From Cymbomonas tetramitiformis (lineage: Eukaryota; Chlorophyta; Pyramimonadophyceae; Pyramimonadales; Pyramimonadaceae): DNA of 64,000 nt. The notes beneath the pieces are model-generated. The model saw nothing but the letters and a program-made list of their open reading frames with translations, was not told the origin of the DNA and ran no database searches. Positions 43,162 through 50,830 of the stretch are shown here, in pieces; position 1 is the first letter of the stretch; each line of letters opens with the position of its first letter. The DNA lies in the NCBI GenBank assembly GCA_001247695.2, contig LGRX02027218.1, positions 1 through 64,000 on the forward strand, read 5' to 3'. The translations under genes were made by a program, and so were the position numbers.

Positions 43162-45624
43162 ATGGAGCCACAACCGTCCGAACTGGAGCCCTTAAGCTGC
43201 GATATCGAAAAAAATATGCTTACAGAAGGGGAAGCTGCTATTCCGAGAACAAAAGGTAGTGTGGATTTGCTTTAGACTTTTCGATGCCAGGAAAACCTGA
43301 GATGTTTTCTAGCTGTCCCAACAGATTCTGATCCCGCTTAAAGGCTTTTCCCTATAACGTTTGAGGGCTAGCAGGTAAAGAGGAGCAAGAAGGCCTTCGT
43401 GAGATCATAGCAGCGCTTTTGAAAACCGAGCTGTCCTCTTTCAAAAGAGAGCAGGATGATAAGCTGCAAGCCAGCCTCGCAGTACTGCAAGTCAGCCTTA
43501 ACGAAGCGCGTGATCAGGCAAAATTTAAACAAAGCTTCGGTGATCGCAAGGTATAGCTCTCTGCAAAATTGGTGTCTTATTTCCATATCGCAAGCGCGAA
43601 CTTTGTCCGTGGTCTGCGCAGCCCTTTGTTGAGCTGAGACGAGCGGCAGTTGTCTGCGCGGCCCTTTGTTGAGCTGAGACGAGCGGCAGTCGTCTGCGCG
43701 GCCCTCTGTTGAGCTGAGACGAGCGGCAGTCGTCTGCACGGCCCTCTGTTGAGCTGAGACGAGCGGCAGTCGTCTGCGCGGCCCTCTGTTGAGCTGAGAC
43801 GAGCAGCAGTTGTCTGCGCGGCCCTCTGTTGAGCTGATACGAGCGGCAGTTGTCTGCGCGGCCCTCTGTTGAGCTCAGACGAGCGGCAGTTGTCTGCGCG
43901 GCCCTCTGTTGAGCTGATACGAGCGGCAGTTGTCTGCGCGGCCCTCTGTTGAGCTCAGACGAGCGGCAGTTGTCTGCGCGGCCCTCTGTTGAGCTGAGAC
44001 GAGCGGCAGTTGTCTGCGCGGCCCTCTGTTGAGCTGAGACAAGCGGCAGTTGTCCGAGTATGGGCTTCACTGTATGTTCAATCACTTGCAGCTCGATCCC
44101 AAGCACTATGTCTATTTTTATCCTCTGGAATTACGTTTATGAAGCCATGACAACCCGTTTATGAAGTCAAGCCTTACCCCAACCCCATCCTCCACTTGCC
44201 GGGTCATCCAAATGCAGTAACTGCGCCATGCCTCTCACTGTCGCGCCGTTCGCCTGCAGGCCATATCGGACCTTCTGCTCCCAGCAGCTCTGAAGCAGAG
44301 TTGCCCACGCGCCCTGAACCTTGTTGCATGGTGGAGAAAGCCTGGCTCTACAAGGGTCCTGGTGGGGCGCGCGTTTGGACTCCCCGGCGTAATATACTGA
44401 CAGGCGCTCGAGGAGCTCGTGAAAACCGAGGTGGCCACCAAGTTCCACCGGCTCGACGGATTACAGAAGCGCGAGGAAGGTATCATGTCGGCAAAGGACA
44501 AGCTCGAGGTGAAGGAAATGATCCTCATGAAGCGCGAGATCCGGGAAGAGCTGGCGACCCTCAAGCGACTTCGAACATCCGTTACAGGACTGCAAGTAAG
44601 TCACGTGGAATGCTCGTGAAAGTTACCACTCCTCATTTTTTTAAAGTAAAAAACGCATATTTAGCTGAAGCAGATGAGCAGGTTTCCAGTGTTTTCAGCT
44701 TCAAGTGAGATCTGTGGGATTCGCGCAAGGCCTCCACTCCAAGTCTAAAGACGGAATTGAGTCCTCGCTCGATATTCGAACCTTTGTGGGTGCCAACCAT
44801 TTGTATCTCACGAGTGTGAGGAGTTTTCGTGCCAGGAGAGAGTGGTGAACCTGGAGCAGAAGCAGGGGCTCCTCAAGCAGGCGCTGGAGGTTGCGACGAG
44901 CGCCATGCAGAAGCAGGTGGTTGAAGCTGTCTCCAAGTGCCAGATCGACATGCAACCCTTCGCGGCACAGCACGAAACGGATACGCACAATCTGAGCCAA
45001 GCGCTCTCTGTGGCGGTGGCCTCCCTGAGTGATGAAATCAACTCCACGAAGACCACAATGAATCATATGCTCAAAGCTCACATGCCGGAAATAAACGGCA
45101 AGGTTAGGGAAGTTGAGCAAGCGGTGAAGAACGTACAGCAGGAGGTCGCAGATGACATCCAGAGCATTCGACAGCAGGTTCGCGGGAACTTGAAAGCGAT
45201 AGGGGTGGAAGTAAAAGAGTCCCAAAAGCACGTCGATGAATTGGGAGATGAGATCCTAGACAGACTTCAGGACGGCACCGTGAGCGGTGGCGGGGCCGAT
45301 GGCGATGCGCTACTACAAAAAGCCAAACAAGACATGGACACTGTGAATCGCACTTTAACCTTGAACATCACGGCAGTGAGTGACAGCGTCACCTGGTTGC
45401 ACGACCGCGTCGCTGGGATGGAGAGCAAAAGCTCCGACAGCACAATGATAGTGGAAGAGATTAATGCTAAGCTCATCGACGTGCAGCCGAAGATTCAACT
45501 GCTTTCCTCAGGCATGCAGGACGTGAGGATGCAGGTAGAATCTATTCAGAGTAGACTTGCCGCTGTGGAGCGCATGGAGAAACTTGAAAAACTGGAGAAA
45601 ATGGAACAACTGTTTAGCGATTAA
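43162..45624 (+). CDS. Predicted coiled-coil protein, four exons
   Basis: Exons are 43162-43255 (ATG, MEPQPSELEPLSCDIEKNM), 43375-43550, 44404-44595 and 44836-45624 (stop TAA). All introns are GT..AG and all phases agree, giving about 416 residues. The sequence is rich in Glu, Lys, Gln and Leu with heptad-like spacing throughout (REIIAALLKTELSSFKREQ, REIREELATLKRL, KVREVEQAVKNVQQEV) and ends in KLEKLEKMEQLF. Long coiled coil is therefore likely, suggesting a structural or tethering role. I recognise no family. Intron 2 (853 bp) contains the 40-bp minisatellite. Additional small exons inside introns 2 and 3 cannot be excluded. Confidence 0.72.
43608..44052. repeat. 40-bp minisatellite, about 11 copies
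   Basis: The unit, with core GAGCTGAGACGAGCGGCAGT then TGTCTGCGCGGCCCTCTGTT, is repeated head to tail with few substitutions. It lies in intron 2 of the coiled-coil gene. On the minus strand all three phases are open, giving a 40-residue periodic frame over 120 bp; this is a by-product of the unit and not evidence of a protein. Confidence 0.93.
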
Positions 45625-48562
45625 GTTTTTTGAGTCTGCTGTCACGATGATGTTGCTGGCGACAAGCTGATAACATTGGCAACGTGTCTTGTAAATACAG
45701 TTTACAAAAACGGTGCAGCACATCGATACAGACCTTCCTTATTTCATGACACCCTTCCGCATCATATTCTTCATAATCAAGAAGATTATGGTGACTAGAT
45801 GATTCTCTATCCACCATCCTAAAGTTGCCGACTGGACAGTCCACCCTAACACCTGAATTCCTGTCTCTACTTCCTTTGAGGGTCAAATATGAAGTCCTCC
45901 TTAAAATTTTCACGCATGGCTCTTCCTGGACATTAATTTATGATGTGCATCATAACATTATGCAGAACATGTCATAATGGCATGAAGTAAAATCATAAAC
46001 AGCGGTGAGATAAGGGCATGAATGTGCCCCCAAAATCAATACCTATCAATCGGGGGTATTGGAAATAAAATACTTTGGGGTGTTGTGCGCTTACTTTATC
46101 TGCATGTGCCTTATTGTGCTTTGCACTCGTTCTGCTGTCGTACAACATGAGAAGGCCCACGGAAACTTTCCCACTTCCGCTCATGTGGGTGCAGTGTGAT
46201 GCGATATGTTCTTCGCGCTGGAGCAGAGTAAATAATTCATTCCATGAATGTGCAACAACACTTGCCTATGTGACCAACGAAGCATGCAGTCAAGAGCGCA
46301 CTTCAAAAAAAAAAAATCTCTCGGGAAGGCCAACGGACCATTCATATCTGCTCTCTCGGCATATTTGATATTACCGGGTCTTTAGAAAATTACAAAAATT
46401 TAATTGGTTTGCTCGATTCCCAGTGGTGAAAAAAAACAAAAGTCAATTAATTAATTAATTAATTGTAGGAGTCGGCCGTAACACTCATACTTAACAACTA
46501 TGCGAGACTACGGATGGGTCATATACGGAGCTGCATATATGACTAACTGCCTAGGTACGACTGCTAGGTCAGCTCTTCAGGCATAGAAACTGCTATGCCC
46601 AGACTCAATGCACATATTTGCAATAAGAATTAGGTTATACTACACAAGTGACCTGGGACAGGTGGTGATGGATCCCTTCATGGAGTTGCGGGGTGGCGGC
46701 GATAGGGAAGGGGCGATGCTTCTACGGGTTAGAGCAGAAGCAAACCAACTTCTTTGCAGCATTGTTGCATCTCTGGAAGCGCCTTTTTTGTGTCGCGAGG
46801 TGTATTTTTTTTGTCGTGTCGCAAACAGATCCGATTATACTCAACATTATACACCGACGGTTCGCAGCTTTTTCAAAAAAAAGCTGCAAGGCCCTGCGTT
46901 TCCCTTATAGGAGCGAAACAGGTTTTCCTGGAAAAAGTGACATCGACGCACACGATACTACCAGAACTGTCCACCTTTGGGGCCCTTTTTTACGGAAACA
47001 GTGTGATTTCCCTGTCAGATCGGGAGTAACCGCCCATATATAATTATATTGCAGTCCACACCGGTCACCTTAAGATGGCAAGCAGGAGAGTTATACAAAT
47101 CGGTGGAGCATTGCCGCCAATCAGAGACGCATAGAATATTCCTGGGCGTAGTATCGAATTATGGATATTCATGCAGAAGTTATCAGCGCGACAGATTTCA
47201 GATGGCGTATAAAAGAGATTTCCGACTGATCGCCAATCAGAGGAGCCATGAGATTAGATAAACTCCATGAATATGGGTCACACGCGAAATACCATAAGCT
47301 GACTGTGCACGTACAAGGAGCACGTTTTTTTTGTATAATTATAGAAGGCGCACGTGCTACAGATTTCAGGGTGTTTTACATGAGATGTTTTGGACTGATC
47401 GCCCATAACCGCCAATAAGAAGTGCGAGCGCCTGAGATAGGCACCATGAATATGGGACGACAAGGGAAAGGGATCACACGACAAAAACGAGATGGTTTGC
47501 AGACGATGGATAAGCCAATCAGCGACGCGATCAGTTTCGATTTATATATTGGTAAATTAAAAAACTGCACCACAAAAAGCCCTTAAGTGTGGCTCCCTCG
47601 CGACAAATGCGATGCGACAGGTTCCAGACTTTCGCAACATGCTGACATGGCATGGGTTTGCGACACGACAAAAAAAATTCACCTGGCAGACATGCTGACG
47701 TGGCATGGGTTTGCGACGAAGATTACAGTGTCACAGTTGAATGACACACCCGAAACACTGTGTCTGTCATCAACTTTCATTCTGAATTTTCGCTACAGGT
47801 ATCTCCATCCGCTATCTTCATCCAGACATGAGACCCACGCGGGCCGCGGCTGGCTGATTTCACATATCAGATATTGACTCACACGTTAATTCATTAAGCT
47901 TTCGTTTTGCGGCGCACCTGACACCGTTGCCTGCTGTGTCCCGTTTTGTTCTGCTGAATGTATCGTGCATACTAACTATTTCCCGGTTAAATCCCATCAT
48001 CCTTGCTGAGTAGCGTTTCCTTGTTTTACAAGTCACGTTCGTTGTTGCGCTTTGTCCGATGCCGCCAGCAACATTCGGTTGCTGGCGCCCCTTGCATGTC
48101 TTCGTAGAGGGCAATCTTGTAGCGAGGCTGACTGACGGGCTGTACTGCTGCCCAACGGATTTGTTGTTGTTACAAGCCCTCACTGACTGATATTCTTCAG
48201 GAATTTGCTATTTGTTTTCAAGCGCCTGTTTTGTGTTCGTTCTGCGTGTTTCTCGTATGGTGTTTTTTTTTCGAGGGCGATATCTGCACAGATTGTGCAG
48301 CGTGGGTTCGAGTCCCACCACTCTCACTGACTTTGCTCTCTGTAATTTTGCAGGATATCCTGAATGCCTGTTTCGCATTCCTGAATTCCTGGCCTGTTTC
48401 GCATTCCTGAATGCCTGTTTCGCGTGTGTGCTGTTTCTCGTTGCGTGTGCGGTTGGTTTGTCGTTCATCTTATTTCTGACATGTTTGCGTTTACCGTGTG
48501 CAGGTATTTCAACTATTTCATGCTCGTTGGCGATACGCATGTTGCTGTGTGGAATTAGAAAA
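45625..48562. other. No gene recognised; short repeats and a tRNA-like arm
   Basis: A minus-strand open frame (45614-45913, MKILRRTSYLTLKGSRDRN) ends convergent with the coiled-coil gene but has no recognised domain. Visible repeats are TTAATTAA at 46442-46465, a degenerate pair at about 47185-47280 and 47355-47460 (both with ACTGATCGCC and CATGAATATGGG), and a 27-bp pair (CATGCTGACATGGCATGGG) near 47639 and 47690. Confidence 0.45.
48279..48331 (+). other. tRNA-like 3' fragment (variable arm and T arm)
   Basis: CTGCACA-GAT-TGTGCAG forms a 7-bp hairpin. It is followed by a T arm GTGGG-TTCGAGT-CCCAC containing a perfect pol III B-box (GGTTCGAGTCC) and a possible acceptor strand CACTCTC plus A. 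This is how the 3' half of a class II (Ser/Leu/Sec-like) tRNA looks. No matching 5' half (GAGAGTG...) was found upstream or downstream, so I call it a fragment only. Confidence 0.4.
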
Positions 48563-48651
48563 ATAATTAAATTAGATTATTTCTTTGTGATTTTAGATTA
48601 ACTCAATTTCTTGTGAATTTAGATTAAGTTTTCTTTATGTCATCCGGCTAT
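48563..48651 (+). repeat. Left terminal inverted repeat of the MULE-type element
   Basis: It pairs with 53525-53613. The innermost 28 bp (ending TTTATGTCATCCGGCTAT) are identical; the outer part is about 75% identical. Three TTTAGATTA-type words occur at regular spacing, which is what repeated transposase-binding sites look like. Confidence 0.88.
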
Positions 48652-48736
48652 TACCGGTGGTCCTTTTCACGACTCGTGTTCAAAGTGTTCAAATAATGTG
48701 CACACAGGTCAAACGCTGTAGTTCCCGCTTGCCATC

Positions 48737-49477
48737 ATGAGGAAGCCTCCAAAAAGCTTCAAGAAGGTTTGTCTCACTTGTGATAATGGTGGGCGCCGTT
48801 GTAATAGACACTCCCGGCGTGTTCTGCTTGAAAATAAGGCCCCCCACTATCAACCCACAGCTTTCAAAGGCACTGTATTCGACGCGTATGTCCAAACTGG
48901 CTTCCGGCTAAAGTATACAGACACTGTGAACCTATGGGAGAGTGACGATAGTGACGGTAACCCTATATGGGACTTTCGTAACCGCTATGTGTATCTCGAA
49001 TACACGGAGGGTATGCCTTGGGGAGGGGTTGTACCTTCACGTGGGAACTGGGGATATTCACCGTGCCAGCGACACTTGTTCTCTGGGTCGTTTCCCTTGT
49101 TTCACTACACTAACCATGTTGCAGGGTGGCAACTCGACGATATTTTGCAAACTTTCTTATCGGTGTTATACAACCGGGAAAGAAACATGTCATACATGGC
49201 TCGATTCTTGTATTGGTTATCACTATTAGCTACTAGGGAGCACCGTAGCGTCCACCATTGCTCAGCGGGCGCTATGCTTACAATTAGGCAATGTGGAAAC
49301 ACTATTGGCAAACTTTGTGCAAGTTGTGCTTCAGAACTAACTGTGCACAATAGGGGGTACGATTTAAGGCACGAATGGTGTGCTTCATCACCTACGGGGG
49401 TGAGTCTATGCAAATACGTTATGGTTGACTCTCCTGATTTCGCAGAGGAGTTCTTACCTTGCACTGTTGTACGTTAA
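48737..49477 (+). CDS. Unknown Cys-rich protein of the MULE-type element
   Basis: 246 residues from ATG (MRKPPKSFKKVCLTCDNGG), 85 bp inside the left inverted repeat. The N-terminus is basic with a possible zinc-binding cluster CLTC...CNRH (residues 12-24). The middle is rich in aromatic residues (WGYSPCQRHLFSGSFPLFHY). A second CxxC occurs as LCASCASE near residue 195. There is no signal peptide, membrane segment or known domain. Its stop TAA (49475-49477) overlaps the stop of the opposing gene in the palindrome TTAA. Its position suggests an accessory factor for transposition or for the modification modules; that is inference only. Confidence 0.7.
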   Translation: MRKPPKSFKKVCLTCDNGGRRCNRHSRRVLLENKAPHYQPTAFKGTVFDAYVQTGFRLKYTDTVNLWESDDSDGNPIWDFRNRYVYLEYTEGMPWGGVVPSRGNWGYSPCQRHLFSGSFPLFHYTNHVAGWQLDDILQTFLSVLYNRERNMSYMARFLYWLSLLATREHRSVHHCSAGAMLTIRQCGNTIGKLCASCASELTVHNRGYDLRHEWCASSPTGVSLCKYVMVDSPDFAEEFLPCTVVR

Positions 49478-50235
49478 ATATAATGTGGTGGCCAATACAC
49501 CGGGGCTGGTTTGCTTAGACGCCTATCATACATTTTGTATAAAGTAACGCAATAGCGCACTCCCTCAAAACCTTCAGAAGCTACTCTATGTTTGCACCGC
49601 GCATCGCACTTTAAAACCTTATGGCTTTCGGAGAATTGGAGAAGGGTGCCCTTGCTATCCTCTCTAGGCGACTCCATCTCCAGAACCGCGTTCTTGTAGT
49701 TTCCAAGAAAAATTATGTATTCATGTGACACATCTTTTCTGTCCTCGTGTCGCTTCACTTCGCACTTCCCGGCTAGCATGCACGACACATACAAGCACCA
49801 ATCGCCGTCTCGCTTGTAATCCGCGTCTATTATTTCTAAGATTTGACCTGCTAGGATGTAAAGCTCTTTCTTCCAATACGGCTTGCTTGCACTTGTTAGC
49901 GGATCGTCCATGTAAACTCCTTTTTTCTTGTGCCAAGGGTGGGGCGTCCCGAAAGCACATGTGCCATCTAGCTTAGGGGCAAACCCCTCTTGCTGCACTG
50001 TTCTCCCCATGTTAAACCACCACCCAACATTCCATCCCTCCTTCCCTCCTTTCTTGCCTTTTGCCTCGTTTGCGCAGCCACGCTCTATTATCTTGCACGT
50101 TTGTGCATGCAACGTTGCTTCAAATTCCGTGAGTAGCACCTTTAGCCTTTGGTTATCACTTATGAGCACCGGCCGCCTGTTTCCGCGAATCCCACAAAAT
50201 AAGTCCTCGATCCTTGAAAGATGCAACGTTGTGCT
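49474..50235 (-). CDS. 2-oxoglutarate/Fe(II) oxygenase-like module (TET/JBP-like)
   Basis: Same frame as the transposase, open from 50235 (after a TAG at 50236-50238) to the stop at 49474. There is no good ATG at its start, so it is probably translated as part of a longer product. Counted from the TTG at 50226, the region near residues 157-182 reads EVKRHEDRKDVSHEYIIFLG, giving the HxD iron-binding pair (H160, D162). The distal histidine lies in CKHRV (H213), and the 2OG-binding arginine follows in GVRYCVTLY (R224). The order and spacing HxD...about 50...H...about 11...R fit 2OG-Fe(II) oxygenases. The closest match I know is the TET/JBP group, which oxidises DNA bases and is found with transposons in fungi. 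AlkB-like or prolyl-hydroxylase-like enzymes are alternatives. Confidence 0.62.
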   Translation of the reverse strand, partial: STTLHLSRIEDLFCGIRGNRRPVLISDNQRLKVLLTEFEATLHAQTCKIIERGCANEAKGKKGGKEGWNVGWWFNMGRTVQQEGFAPKLDGTCAFGTPHPWHKKKGVYMDDPLTSASKPYWKKELYILAGQILEIIDADYKRDGDWCLYVSCMLAGKCEVKRHEDRKDVSHEYIIFLGNYKNAVLEMESPREDSKGTLLQFSESHKVLKCDARCKHRVASEGFEGVRYCVTLYKMYDRRLSKPAPVYWPPHYI

Positions 50236-50830
50236 CTACGCCATCATAAATAAAAGGTACGCTCCCAGCACTTTCCGGGTATCCTCTGTCTTTGTACAGC
50301 AATTTGTGAAACTCACTAACACTTTTCTTTAGTAAAACTTTTGTTGTCGCTGAGTTGAAAAATATATACCAGGCTTCAACTTCTCCTAAACTACGGTCGA
50401 ACCCCGGATACTTTGCAGGCGGTAGCAAAATCTTTAAGCCAAGTCTTTGGAACGCACTAGCTCTACTATCCCCAACCACAGGACGTTCGAACGAATGCAA
50501 TAGCTTCAAACACACGATCGAGGCGTTGGATTGAAGACACGCAGCTAACAAAGGTTCGCACTTCCCTCTTGCATATGGCAAGGACGATATTATGATGTCT
50601 ACTTGCGGGTTGAATTCTGCCCACTTGATTTTCTCTAAGTCTAGGCGTCTTATGCCTTGCGCAGGATGCTTATCGCTCAGAAAGATCGTCTTCGGTTTGA
50701 ACCGAACTAGGTTGTTGTAAACGTAGCGAGGTCCCTTACCACAGCAAAAATCCCCAATTTTTTTCCGTGAAACAAACTGCCAATAACTGCTAATAGAGGC
50801 GTGTATTGTTGTGCGATTGTGGGATAAAAA
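50156..50830 (-). CDS. DNA methyltransferase-like module (ATG-less frame)
   Basis: A frame of about 225 codons without a single methionine, in the -1 frame relative to the transposase and overlapping its C-terminus. Class I methyltransferase motifs can be read in order. The SAM-binding motif I is IGDFCCGKGPRYVYN. An acidic residue after strand 2 appears in TIFLSDKHP. The catalytic motif IV appears as VDIIISSLPYA, in the place of (D/N/S)PPY. A block LKLLHSFERP...SR...FQRLGLKILLPP...EAWYIFF then resembles phage-type adenine methylases (LL..FL.S..R...VL..R...AWFVW). The first proline of PPY is replaced by leucine (SLPY), so activity is uncertain. Translation would need a frameshift from the transposase at the A-heptamer (plus 50758-50764), or the frame change is a mutation or sequence error. 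Confidence 0.6.
   Translation of the reverse strand, partial: FLSHNRTTIHASISSYWQFVSRKKIGDFCCGKGPRYVYNNLVRFKPKTIFLSDKHPAQGIRRLDLEKIKWAEFNPQVDIIISSLPYARGKCEPLLAACLQSNASIVCLKLLHSFERPVVGDSRASAFQRLGLKILLPPAKYPGFDRSLGEVEAWYIFFNSATTKVLLKKSVSEFHKLLYKDRGYPESAGSVPFIYDGVEHNVASFKDRGLILWDSRKQAAGAHK

Noticed and set aside
43608..44052. CRISPR array
   Set aside because: Units abut without unique spacers, and the window is eukaryotic.
43525..44106. 193-codon repeat protein on the minus strand
   Set aside because: It is the 40-bp minisatellite read in three phases; all phases are open by chance.
44389..44403. 15-nt intron GTAATATACTGACAG linking an upstream frame (44260-44388) to the third coiled-coil exon
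   Set aside because: Far shorter than any other intron here. The upstream frame has no coiled-coil character. The AG at 44402-44403 works as an ordinary acceptor for a longer intron.
46836..46870. LYTDGS peptide suggestive of an RNase H catalytic start
   Set aside because: Only this short match. No following Glu/Asp motifs and no surrounding RT; likely chance.
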